Below, in pieces: positions 7,251 to 15,591 of a stretch of DNA of 53,215 bases (the first letter of the stretch is position 1; every line of letters starts with the position of its first letter). The position numbers and the translations under genes are program-made. This DNA is from Selenomonadaceae bacterium. GTDB lineage: Bacteria; Bacillota; Negativicutes; Selenomonadales; Selenomonadaceae. The notes under the pieces were generated by a model. That model was not told the origin of the DNA. It worked only from the letters and a program-made list of their open reading frames with translations, and did not search any database. The stretch spans positions 1 to 53,215 of the forward strand of contig JAFVEZ010000005.1 of the NCBI GenBank assembly GCA_017475745.1, in the 5' to 3' direction.

Positions 7251-8618
7251 TCAATTCATTATTCTTGCTGTGAAATAAGTATACTTTCCAATGTTTGTTA
7301 TTTGCAAATTGAATCTGCCACTAAAACCGGCATTTCTACTTATTTCCACCAAATAATCCATTGCATTTTTTTGATTTGAATAACCGTTGTCGTTGCGATT
7401 AGTCATAATGTAAGAAATTCTATAACCTTGCAGCATTCTTTGAGAAAGATACTGCAGCGCAGCTTGTGGATCTTCAGAGAATGCACCAAAATATTGACCA
7501 TTCGTCTGCTGATATTCCGGAGTATTGTAGAAATATCTGCTGTCTAAATTCATCTGCAGCTTGTCATAATTGAATTTTAGATCGAATTGATTATTCCAAA
7601 CGTGATTCACTTCTAAAATTTTGCCTGGGACATTAAAATATATATAGCCTGGATATTCCTGACCATTTATTTTAATTCCGTCGTCCCAAGTGACATCGAC
7701 TGCATACGCAATATTATCACCAAAATCAATAGTATTCCAAACATGTCCGCTTTTACTTCCGTCATCATGTACAGAATTTCCATATAACCTGTCCATTTTA
7801 AAGCCTGCCATTGTTCCGAGCATATAAAACATATCGGAGTATCCTTGACAATTCGCTTTTCCGTCAATCATGGCTCCAACTGCCGTAACATATCTTGGCG
7901 CACCAGGATCACCTTTACGATTGTAATACTCAACATTGCTGATAATGTAGTCGTGCAGGAATAGCTCTTTCCTTAAAGGTGTCGGCTGTTGATTTGCTTG
8001 ATTTACAATTTGAACAGCTTTATTGTAAACTTGAATTTCTTCATCAGTTAGCTGCGAAGTGTCATTATTTAAGTAAGCGTTCGCAATATTTGTGCCATCA
8101 TAATGCTCGGCAGTGATTATAGCGTAAAGGTCTCGTCCATCTTGATAAACAAAGTCCAGATACATGTATTTTACGCTCAAGACGGCAATAAACCTTCCAA
8201 GGTCCGCATTATTGAAATTACGTAAAAAGCCATTCTTGAGAATCACAGGAATGACAATTTCTCTATCAGTCGTGCCACGTCGAGCATTTCTGCATTCTCT
8301 GATGTAAGGATCAAGTTCGTCCCAATTTTTGATTTTAGGTACGTTATCCCAATCAATTTCATCATTTTCGTAGTCGTAATCCGCTTCCTCTATATCTTCT
8401 TCTTCAAATTGTTCGTCTACATCGTCGGTATCGTCTTTAACAACGAATTGGACTTTCTTGGTTAGTTTTTTGCCTTTTTGAAGAGTTTTGCCGTCGAGAA
8501 TATCTTTTGTATTTTGCTGATTTGAAGATACTTCTGCCGATTGCTCATCATCATCGTCAATGAGTGCAATGAATGAAATTAAAATAACAACGATAATGCC
8601 AATGATGGCCTTTTTCAT
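7251..8618 (-). CDS. Secreted or membrane-anchored transglutaminase-like protein
   Basis: A 455-residue protein with a short basic start and one N-terminal hydrophobic segment (MKKAIIGIIVVILISFIALI). A strongly acidic linker follows to about residue 90, then a transglutaminase/cysteine-protease-like core. The triad is visible as C257 in NCQGYS, H292 in SGHVWN and D308 in VDVTWDD, with GxxxDGKANCQGYS as the family hallmark. The substrate is unknown; such domains act as peptidases or cross-linkers at the cell surface. ATG at 8618 is preferred over TTG at 8627, which abuts the AAAGGA site. The site overlaps the end of the endonuclease gene, so the two are co-transcribed inside the liv operon. 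Confidence 0.8.
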   Translation of the reverse strand: MKKAIIGIIVVILISFIALIDDDDEQSAEVSSNQQNTKDILDGKTLQKGKKLTKKVQFVVKDDTDDVDEQFEEEDIEEADYDYENDEIDWDNVPKIKNWDELDPYIRECRNARRGTTDREIVIPVILKNGFLRNFNNADLGRFIAVLSVKYMYLDFVYQDGRDLYAIITAEHYDGTNIANAYLNNDTSQLTDEEIQVYNKAVQIVNQANQQPTPLRKELFLHDYIISNVEYYNRKGDPGAPRYVTAVGAMIDGKANCQGYSDMFYMLGTMAGFKMDRLYGNSVHDDGSKSGHVWNTIDFGDNIAYAVDVTWDDGIKINGQEYPGYIYFNVPGKILEVNHVWNNQFDLKFNYDKLQMNLDSRYFYNTPEYQQTNGQYFGAFSEDPQAALQYLSQRMLQGYRISYIMTNRNDNGYSNQKNAMDYLVEISRNAGFSGRFNLQITNIGKYTYFTARIMN

Positions 8619-8632
8619 TTTAATCAATTCCT

Positions 8633-9700
8633 TTATACTAAATTTCTGATGTCCTCAATGAGATTTTTCAGCGGTCTTACATAATTTTGCATTCCTGGAT
8701 GCTCAGAACACTTCTTGTAAGTTTCACTTGAATCAGGCAAATAGAAAATTTGCCTTTGTTCGCCGAGTCTCACAATCTTGTCATCTGATAAATCGTTGTC
8801 ATAGGTGATCAAATGCCAAAGTTCACGAATTTTGAAATGTGACAAAGTGCCTCTATCAGCCTGGCTTAATTGTTTCCAGCGTTCTCTGAGCGTTCTTTTG
8901 CAACTAATGCCTATAATCCAGCCATCTTTGCATTTGAACCATTTATCAACTTCGATATCTTGATCAAAGTGGCTTGGCTTATCAGTTGATTTAAATTCAT
9001 AGTAGTCAAATATGAAATCTAATACTGTCTCAAGAGAAGTGCCACCTCTGACTTTTCGTTTTTGTCCAAGCCGTCTTTCAAATTCCTGGATAAATGCCGT
9101 TATCATTATACTATCTTCAAAATTACTATGAATAATATCCAATTTTGATAAATTGTCAATGAGTCTTGTATATTCTTCAATAATCAAAGTGCGTTCAATG
9201 TCTAAACAGCCTTTTACACCTAATTTATCCCAAGTTGCAATTAAATTTCCAATTTTTTCTTCACCGAAAGTGTCAAGTATATTTTTTGCAGCCTTTTCGC
9301 AAAATTTCTTATCATCGGTCGGAACAAGTGACATAGCTTTGTTAATCGGTGCAACAACATATTTCACTGCAATGCAGAAAACGACAATATCATCAATGCT
9401 TGTAATGTCCTGCTCAAGCTGTTCTATCAAATTGAGTGATAGAATATATGATTTAGTTTTAGGATTTGACAGAGATTTAATTTCATTTTTCAAGGTATTT
9501 TTGAGTAAGATCAACTTGTCACTATCAGAAAAATCATCTTGAGTTGCCAACGTCTCCAAAATTGAAACTATATTTAAAAGTTGCTTCTCTTTGAGTTTGC
9601 CAATAGCTCCATATTGATCGGTATTTAGAAGATAGCGAGCGAACCAATAAATATTTTTGAAAGGGCTGTCCTGAATTTGTCTATGAAATGTTTCAAACAT
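8633..9700 (-). CDS. Type II restriction endonuclease, PD-(D/E)XK type
   Basis: A 355-residue protein directly after a DNA methyltransferase. The N-terminal two thirds is helical and unrecognised. The C-terminal third has RKVRGGTSLETVLDFIFDYY, then DIEVDKWF and IGISCKRTLRERWKQL, a layout like the PD-(D/E)XK nuclease core of EcoRII-type enzymes (basic RxGxSLE segment, then a strand with Lys and RW). It should cut the DNA site protected by the neighbouring methylase; the site cannot be read from the sequence. I use ATG at 9700, behind AGAGGA, which overlaps the methylase stop by 8 nt (ATGTTTGA). A longer start at 9745 is possible. Confidence 0.75.
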   Translation of the reverse strand: MFETFHRQIQDSPFKNIYWFARYLLNTDQYGAIGKLKEKQLLNIVSILETLATQDDFSDSDKLILLKNTLKNEIKSLSNPKTKSYILSLNLIEQLEQDITSIDDIVVFCIAVKYVVAPINKAMSLVPTDDKKFCEKAAKNILDTFGEEKIGNLIATWDKLGVKGCLDIERTLIIEEYTRLIDNLSKLDIIHSNFEDSIMITAFIQEFERRLGQKRKVRGGTSLETVLDFIFDYYEFKSTDKPSHFDQDIEVDKWFKCKDGWIIGISCKRTLRERWKQLSQADRGTLSHFKIRELWHLITYDNDLSDDKIVRLGEQRQIFYLPDSSETYKKCSEHPGMQNYVRPLKNLIEDIRNLV

Positions 9701-10529
9701 CGCGCCAGTCCTCTCTTCCGTCAATTCTTGCCTTTGCAATTTCACAATATTTCCTTGATTTCTCTATTAAGATAAAATTTCTGCCGTATCTTCGACTTGA
9801 AATGGCAGTCGTACCTGAACCCGCAAACGGGTCTAAAATTATTTTGCCAGTTGTACTTGAAACGATAATATCTGTGAGTTCTTCAGGAAATGGCGCAGGG
9901 TGAGGGTTTTTCATTTCTTGCTTGACTTGCCAAACGTCAGTATTTTTATTTGCACCCTTTGCAAGTTTGAAATTTTTGCCACACAATAAATATATCTGTT
10001 CAGTGGTCGGCAAAAAGTAACCAGGATTAAAATTTATTGCGCCGCTTCTCTTCCAAGTGATGATTTGCCGAAGCGGAAAGCCTGCTAAAATTTCTCCTCT
10101 ATCCTGTAGCAGACCAGCTTGCACTCGATTTTTATTATTGTAGAATATAGCACCATCGTCTTTAATAATACGGCACATCTCAGAAACACATTCTCTTTGC
10201 CACTCTACATACTCATCATAGGGCATATTATCCTCATAATCTACATAACCATTTTTAATTGCTGCGTTCTTCCACTTGCCGACTTTAGTATTTTTACTCA
10301 AACCATTACCAGTAGAATTTAGCAGATTATACGGCGGTGAAGTAATCACAATATCAACGCATTGATTTGGCATAGTACGCATTACTTGTAAGCAATCACC
10401 GTGAATTATATTATTTACACTTTGCTCTAAAGAGAAGTTACCATCAAATTCTATGATGTTTGTCGTTATTGGCTCAAAGACTTTTTCTTCTTGTTCACCA
10501 AATAGAGAGTACAGTTTAAACTTTTTCAT
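9693..10529 (-). CDS. Site-specific DNA methyltransferase (N4-cytosine or N6-adenine)
   Basis: A 278-residue amino-methyltransferase that transfers methyl from S-adenosylmethionine to an exocyclic amino group of DNA. Motif IV is TSPPYN (about residue 64) and precedes motif I, DPFAGSGTT (about residue 240): the beta-class order. ICGK-type and NPHPAPFPEEL segments are typical of this class. SPPY does not separate m4C from m6A activity. Its ATG lies inside the end of livH (14 nt overlap), and its stop overlaps the endonuclease start. With the endonuclease it forms a type II restriction-modification pair inserted in the liv operon. Confidence 0.9.
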   Translation of the reverse strand: MKKFKLYSLFGEQEEKVFEPITTNIIEFDGNFSLEQSVNNIIHGDCLQVMRTMPNQCVDIVITSPPYNLLNSTGNGLSKNTKVGKWKNAAIKNGYVDYEDNMPYDEYVEWQRECVSEMCRIIKDDGAIFYNNKNRVQAGLLQDRGEILAGFPLRQIITWKRSGAINFNPGYFLPTTEQIYLLCGKNFKLAKGANKNTDVWQVKQEMKNPHPAPFPEELTDIIVSSTTGKIILDPFAGSGTTAISSRRYGRNFILIEKSRKYCEIAKARIDGREDWRDV

Positions 10530-11403
10530 TGGTGTTTTTTCCGAATAATCCTGATGGCTTAATCAAGAGTACCAAGATTAAGATTGCAAATGCAGCTGCG
10601 TCTCTGAATGTCGAGGACAAGAAGCCAGAGACAAGCGCTTCAATGACGCCGAGAATGATTCCGCCGACGACCGCACCGGGCAAGATTCCAATTCCGCCAA
10701 GCACTGCTGCAACGAAGGCTTTAAGACCTGGCATTATACCCATAAGCGGGTCAATGGTATTGTAGTAGACGCCAACAAGAACACCTGCCGCCGCCGCAAG
10801 TGCAGAGCCAATGCAGAAAGTCAACGAGATTATCTGGTCGGAGTTAATACCCATGAGCTGTGCCGTCTCCGTATCAAATGACGCCGCCCTCATTGCCTTG
10901 CCAACCTTAGTCTTCTGAACGATGTAAGTCAACACTGCCATCAAGATAACCGTGATACTCAAGATCAAAAGCTGCTGTCCGTTAATAATGAAGCCACCAA
11001 AGTTAAATGAGATATTCTCAATGACATTCGGGAAAGTCCGCGGCGTCGGCGTCACAAAGTACATTGTAACATACTCAAGGAAGAACGAGACACCGATCGC
11101 TGTGATGAGCAAAGAGATTCGCGGAGCGTGTCTCAACGGCTTGTAGGCAATCTTCTCAATTAGCATGCCCAGACAGGCCGTCACAACCATTGAGATCAAC
11201 AATGCTGGAATAATAGGCAAATGTAAAGAGGAGATCGCAAAAAAGCCTATATAAGCGCCGAACATATACACATCACCGTGGGCGAAGTTAATTAACTTTA
11301 TAATACCGTAAATCATAGTATAACCGAGTGCAATAAGAGCGTAAATACTGCCAAGTGATACGCCGTTGATTAATTGCTGAACGAATTGATGTATAAAATC
11401 CAT
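10516..11403 (-). CDS. livH: Branched-chain amino acid ABC transporter permease LivH
   Basis: A 295-residue hydrophobic permease, first gene of the operon. Family marks are NGVSLGSIYALIALGYTMIYGII, LINFAHGD near the N-terminus, MRAASFDTETAQLMGIN (cytoplasmic coupling loop) and AAVLGGIGILPGAVVGG. The C-terminal KPSGLFGKN is as usual. It should pair with LivM. Its last 14 nt also encode the start of the methyltransferase. A good promoter lies about 90 nt upstream. No livK binding-protein gene precedes it; the next gene is divergent. Confidence 0.93.
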   Translation of the reverse strand: MDFIHQFVQQLINGVSLGSIYALIALGYTMIYGIIKLINFAHGDVYMFGAYIGFFAISSLHLPIIPALLISMVVTACLGMLIEKIAYKPLRHAPRISLLITAIGVSFFLEYVTMYFVTPTPRTFPNVIENISFNFGGFIINGQQLLILSITVILMAVLTYIVQKTKVGKAMRAASFDTETAQLMGINSDQIISLTFCIGSALAAAAGVLVGVYYNTIDPLMGIMPGLKAFVAAVLGGIGILPGAVVGGIILGVIEALVSGFLSSTFRDAAAFAILILVLLIKPSGLFGKNTNEKV

Positions 11404-11488
11404 GTAATCACTTCTTTCGATTTTTTAATTGGAATTTCCTCTAAGCTTCGTTTAACGATTCAGCTAAATGACCATTCTATATTTGCCT

Positions 11489-11517
11489 ATTTTATCATTA
11501 GTTTCAATTTATGGCAA
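11489..11517 (-). promoter_or_regulatory. Promoter of the liv operon
   Basis: On the minus strand, TTGCCA (11512-11517), a 17-base spacer and TAAAAT (11489-11494), with an upstream TGA that makes an extended -10. Confidence 0.65.
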
Positions 11518-11591
11518 GATTCCAAGAAGAAAATGATTGCAAACAAATCTAAAATATTTTAAGAAAGTATTTACTTTGAGCTAACTCTAAT

Positions 11592-11600
11592 TGCTATAAT
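11592..11600 (+). promoter_or_regulatory. Extended -10 promoter of the DUF362 gene
   Basis: TGCTATAAT is a perfect extended -10 element. The -35 region is weak (TTTACT, 19-base spacing). The start codon follows 30 nt downstream. Confidence 0.55.
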
Positions 11601-11630
11601 TATCGTAATTTTAAGTAAGGAGTGTGTTTT

Positions 11631-12674
11631 ATGGATATTAATCGTAGAGACTTCTTTAAACTTGCAGGAGCAACGGCAGTCGCAGCGGCAGGCGGACTGG
11701 CCTTCACAGGTGGCACTGACAAGAATATCGTCCACGCTCAAGCGCCTGTCGTCGGCAGCAAGCTGGTTAAATCTGGCAGTGAATCAGCAGCTAAAGTCTA
11801 CTTCACCAAGAAGATTGACGCTGAACATCTTATCGCACTCTACAAACGCGTCAATGAGAGTATCTTTGGCAAGGTCGGTATCAAACTTCACACCGGCGAG
11901 AAGAACGGCCCGAACATTCTGCCGCGTGACATGGTTCAAAAGTTCCAGGCGCAAATACCAAACAGCAATATCATTGAGACCAATACCATGTACCTTGGTG
12001 ATCGCTACACCACTGAAGGTCACCTTGAGACTCTCAAAGTGAACGGTTGGACATTCTGCGATGTTGACATCATGGATAGAGACGGCGGCGTGGCTTTCCC
12101 TGTCAATGGCGGCAAGCACCTCAAAGAAGTAGAGATGGGCAAGAATCTTCTCAACTATGACTCAATCGTCGTCTTGACGCACTTTAAGGGTCACTTAATG
12201 GGCGGTTATGGCGGTTCGTTGAAGAATATCGCTATAGGTATGGCGTCCGGCCAAATGGGCAAGCGCCAAGTTCACGGTTACACTAAGGGCACCAATATGC
12301 CACCGACTGGCGAAGATTGGGCACACAATATGCCGCTTCAAGATGAGTTCATGGAACTTATGGCGGACAGCGGCAAGGCGACTTGTGACCACTTCGGCAA
12401 GCGGATAGTCTTCCTCAATGTCATGCGTAGAATGAGCGTTGACTGCGATTGCGCGGGTACTTCCGCAGCAGAGCCTACAATGGCCGATATTGGCATGGTA
12501 GCTTCGACGGATATCTTGGCAATAGATCAAGCCTGTGTTGATATGGTTTACGCTGCAAAAGACAGTAAAGACCTCAGAGAGCGCATTGAGTCACGTCACG
12601 GCCTTCACCAACTCGCTGCAATGGCTGAACTCAAAATGGGCAATCCGCACTACGAACTGATAAGTATAGATTGA
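11631..12674 (+). CDS. Tat-exported DUF362-domain protein
   Basis: A 347-residue protein. The N-terminus has a twin-arginine signal (NRRDFFKLAG) followed by a hydrophobic stretch and an Ala-rich cleavage region near HAQAP, so it is exported folded, probably with a cofactor. The body is a DUF362 domain: KVGIKLHTGEKNG, GHLMGGYGGSLKNIAIG and ADIGMVASTDILAIDQACVD. DUF362 proteins are often linked to iron-sulfur or redox enzymes; here no CxxCxxC cluster motif is present, only a CDC pair. The exact role is unknown. The start is ATG 11631, 8 nt after AAGGAG. It has its own promoter and a terminator behind it. Confidence 0.85.
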   Translation: MDINRRDFFKLAGATAVAAAGGLAFTGGTDKNIVHAQAPVVGSKLVKSGSESAAKVYFTKKIDAEHLIALYKRVNESIFGKVGIKLHTGEKNGPNILPRDMVQKFQAQIPNSNIIETNTMYLGDRYTTEGHLETLKVNGWTFCDVDIMDRDGGVAFPVNGGKHLKEVEMGKNLLNYDSIVVLTHFKGHLMGGYGGSLKNIAIGMASGQMGKRQVHGYTKGTNMPPTGEDWAHNMPLQDEFMELMADSGKATCDHFGKRIVFLNVMRRMSVDCDCAGTSAAEPTMADIGMVASTDILAIDQACVDMVYAAKDSKDLRERIESRHGLHQLAAMAELKMGNPHYELISID

Positions 12675-12695
12675 TGATATCCTTCTAAATTAAAG

Positions 12696-12735
12696 AAAAC
12701 CTCTCAAAGCGGTAATTTGCAACGAGAGGTTTTTA
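12696..12735. terminator. Intrinsic terminator after the DUF362 gene
   Basis: AAAACCTCTC and GAGAGGTTTT form a 10-bp stem, with A-rich and T-rich flanks, so it may work on both strands. Confidence 0.75.
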
Positions 12736-12794
12736 TTGTGGTGGACGGTTTGGATTGATCGTGGTAAAATACTTGACGAAAGAGGTGTGACAAT

Positions 12795-13751
12795 ATGAAT
12801 GAGGAATTTATGATAAGCAATTTCATTGTAGCAGTAAGCGCGGTTGTTCCGATGTTCACGCTCATGTCGATAGGTGCCTTCGTTAAATATAACAAGTGGC
12901 TGAGTGACGAGGAACTTGCCCACATGAACAGAATGGTGTTTAGGGTCTTCTTCTGCTGTATGATGTTTCACAGTCTCTATACAACGGATTTAGCTTCAAC
13001 GTTCCGTCCAAAACTAATGCTCTTCGGTGCTTGCGGAGTTCTGGCGGTCTTCACGATATTAATGATAATCATTCCGCGAATTGAGCCAGACAATCGGCGG
13101 CGCGGCGTCATGGTGCAGGCAATATTTCGCAGTAACTTTGTGTTGATGGGCGTACCGATTGTCGCCAACATCTTTGGTGATGAGAATATCGCGGTATCGA
13201 CTATGATGATCGCTGTGATTGTACCGATTTACAATGTCCTGGCTGTCTTTGCACTTGAGACCTTCAGAGGTGGTAAGTTCGCATTGTTACCAATCCTCAA
13301 GGGCGTACTGAAGAATCCTATGATACTCGGCGCTATCGCCGGTGCTCTCTGTTTGATACTTGGTATTCACATTCCAAAGCCGGTCCTCAAACCTATAGGA
13401 CAGATTGCCGCAGCAACAACACCTGTCGCGTTAATCATACTTGGTGCTTCGTTTAAGTTTGGCAGCACACATGAGCACCGACCTCAACTCACCGGCTGTA
13501 TAATCGGAAGACTCCTGATAGTGCCTGCCATTATGCTGTCAATAGCTATTGCACTTGGATTTAGAGGTATTGACTTTGTTACATTAATTGCGATCTTCGG
13601 AACGCCTTGCGCTGTGGTGTCATTCGCAATGGCACAGCAAATGGGCGGAGACAGTGAACTTGCAGGTAACTGCGTGGTGTTTACCTCAGCACTCTCTTGT
13701 TTTACTATCTTCTGTTGGATATTACTGTTCAAGACTCTGGCAATCTTTTAA
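12795..13751 (+). CDS. AEC-family permease (auxin efflux carrier type)
   Basis: A 318-residue integral membrane protein with hydrophobic helices along its whole length. The family marks are the N-terminal PMFTLMSIGAFVKYNKWLS, the AIFRSNFVLMGVPI segment with its conserved Asn, the PVALIILGASFKFG half-way repeat and GTPCAVVSFAMAQQMGG near the end. Bacterial AEC members carry dicarboxylates such as malate or malonate, or amino acids; the substrate here is undetermined. ATG follows AGAGGTG. It stands alone between a terminator and the convergent guaA, only 35 nt away. Confidence 0.88.
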   Translation: MNEEFMISNFIVAVSAVVPMFTLMSIGAFVKYNKWLSDEELAHMNRMVFRVFFCCMMFHSLYTTDLASTFRPKLMLFGACGVLAVFTILMIIIPRIEPDNRRRGVMVQAIFRSNFVLMGVPIVANIFGDENIAVSTMMIAVIVPIYNVLAVFALETFRGGKFALLPILKGVLKNPMILGAIAGALCLILGIHIPKPVLKPIGQIAAATTPVALIILGASFKFGSTHEHRPQLTGCIIGRLLIVPAIMLSIAIALGFRGIDFVTLIAIFGTPCAVVSFAMAQQMGGDSELAGNCVVFTSALSCFTIFCWILLFKTLAIF

Positions 13752-13786
13752 TTGCTGCCCTACAGCTTGACACTACAAAGATCAGT

Positions 13787-15370
13787 TCATTCAAACTCAA
13801 TAGTTGCGGGCGGCTTGCTGGTGCAATCATAGAGGACACGATTTACGCCCTTGACTTCATTGACAATTCTATTTGCAACAGTGTTGAGGACTTTCCAAGG
13901 AATCTGTGCCGCTTCTGCAGTCATGAAGTCACTCGTCATGACTGCCCTCAAAGCGATTGCATAGTCATAAGTCCGACCATCACCCATAACACCAACTGAC
14001 CGCATATTTGTAAGCGCTGCGAAATATTGCCCTAAACCTTCCACTTTAGCCTTGGCAATCTCTTCACGGTAGATATAATCAGCTTCTTGGACGATCTTAA
14101 CTTTGTCCGCTGTGACCTCGCCAATAATTCTAATCCCAAGACCTGGACCTGGAAATGGTTGACGACTCACCAAATGCTCAGGCAGACCTAACTGGCGACC
14201 AACTTCACGGACTTCATCTTTAAACAGCAACCTCAGCGGCTCGACAATCTCCTTGAAGTCAACATGATCCGGCAGACCGCCGACATTGTGGTGAGACTTA
14301 ATCACTGCAGACTTGCCAAGACCGCTCTCAATGACATCAGGATAGATAGTGCCTTGAACTAAAAAGTCAACGGCGCCGATCTTCTTCGCTTCTTCCTCGA
14401 AAACTCGAATAAACTCTTCACCGATGATTTTGCGCTTGCGCTCCGGTTCAGTCACACCTTGGAGCTTCGTCAAGAATCGCTCACCGGCATCAACACGAAT
14501 GAAGTTAAGGTCATAATTCTTGAATACTGCTTCAACCTCGTCAGCTTCATTCTTACGTAGAAGACCGTGGTCAACGAAGACACAGGTTAAATTTTTGCCG
14601 ATAGCCTTGCTCATCATCACCGCTGCGACAGACGAATCTACACCGCCGCTCAATGCACAGAGCGCTTTTTTGTTTCCGATCTTTTCTTTGAGCTGATTGA
14701 TTGTCTCCTCGGCGAATGAAGCCATACGCCAATCACGCGAACAACCACAAATATCAATGAAGTTTCCGAAAATCTTCTTGCCCTCAACGGTGTGGACAAC
14801 TTCAGGGTGAAACTGCACGGCATAGAGATTTTTACTCGCATCTTCCAACGCAGCGATAGGACAGTTTTCAGTTGAAGCAGTGACGACAAAGCCTTCTGGT
14901 ACCTTTGTAATGCGATCTGTATGGCTCATCCAAACTACGGAATTGTTCTCAACACCGTCAAATATTCTTGATTTAGCGGGAACAATCCAATCAACGGACT
15001 CCTTCTCGACATTAATGATTACTTGTGAATCGTCATTAATAGAAAGCTCCGTTTTGCCGTACTCGCTGACCTCAGCCTTCTCGACAGAACCACCAAGAGC
15101 ATAGGTCATTGCCTGGGCACCGTAACAGATACCCAATATCGGTATACCTAGCTCAAAGAGTTCACACTTGCACTTAATCGAATCATCAGCGTAGACACTC
15201 TGAGGTCCACCAGTTAGGATTATTCCGCGTGGTTGAAGTGTCTTCAATTTGTCAATAATCTCATCACTGTAGTTATGTACTTCGCAGTAGACATTATTTT
15301 CACGGACACGCCTAGCGATTAATTGATTATATTGTCCGCCAAAATCTAAGACTAAAATCATTTCCTTCAT
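13787..15370 (-). CDS. guaA: GMP synthase (glutamine-hydrolysing)
   Basis: A 527-residue enzyme that converts XMP to GMP using glutamine and ATP, the last step of guanylate synthesis. The N-terminal class I amidotransferase domain has the nucleophile in GICYGAQ, with His and Glu in QFHPEV. The ATP-pyrophosphatase P-loop is [11 protein letters not shown]. The C-terminal dimerisation domain ends [12 protein letters not shown]. Length and order are normal. ATG follows GTGAGGTT. It is transcribed alone from a promoter near 15401 and is divergent from the RNase J gene. I saw no riboswitch in its short leader. Confidence 0.97.
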   Translation of the reverse strand: MKEMILVLDFGGQYNQLIARRVRENNVYCEVHNYSDEIIDKLKTLQPRGIILTGGPQSVYADDSIKCKCELFELGIPILGICYGAQAMTYALGGSVEKAEVSEYGKTELSINDDSQVIINVEKESVDWIVPAKSRIFDGVENNSVVWMSHTDRITKVPEGFVVTASTENCPIAALEDASKNLYAVQFHPEVVHTVEGKKIFGNFIDICGCSRDWRMASFAEETINQLKEKIGNKKALCALSGGVDSSVAAVMMSKAIGKNLTCVFVDHGLLRKNEADEVEAVFKNYDLNFIRVDAGERFLTKLQGVTEPERKRKIIGEEFIRVFEEEAKKIGAVDFLVQGTIYPDVIESGLGKSAVIKSHHNVGGLPDHVDFKEIVEPLRLLFKDEVREVGRQLGLPEHLVSRQPFPGPGLGIRIIGEVTADKVKIVQEADYIYREEIAKAKVEGLGQYFAALTNMRSVGVMGDGRTYDYAIALRAVMTSDFMTAEAAQIPWKVLNTVANRIVNEVKGVNRVLYDCTSKPPATIEFE

Positions 15371-15400
15371 ACTCTAACCTCACTATTGCATTTTGAGATG

Positions 15401-15409
15401 ATTATATCA
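15401..15409 (-). promoter_or_regulatory. Extended -10 promoter of guaA
   Basis: TGATATAAT on the minus strand is a perfect extended -10, with TTGTGA 19 nt upstream as a poor -35. Confidence 0.5.
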
Positions 15410-15446
15410 CAATTTCAAAGATCAGTCACAATATTTTCTAAAGTGA

Positions 15447-15475
15447 TTGCATTTGTAAATATTACGTGTTAAAAT
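15447..15475 (+). promoter_or_regulatory. Promoter of the RNase J gene
   Basis: TTGCAT at 15447-15452, a 17-base spacer and TAAAAT at 15470-15475, preceded by TGT (extended -10). It implies a 5' leader of about 110 nt, where RNase J genes are often autoregulated. I see no clear terminator or riboswitch in it. Confidence 0.6.
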
Positions 15476-15591
15476 ATTTATGATGAATTGTTCGGATTAT
15501 AATTTTATAGAATGTGGAAAGCGGAAGCTGAGAGCGGCGTCTTTTTATTCTAGTTTATAATTCCACGTTAGTTTTGGAGGTGTATTTTCAT

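Noticed and set aside
15371..15591. A purine-type riboswitch before guaA or a structured leader of RNase J
   Set aside because: No conserved purine aptamer core and no terminator/antiterminator pair could be recognised.
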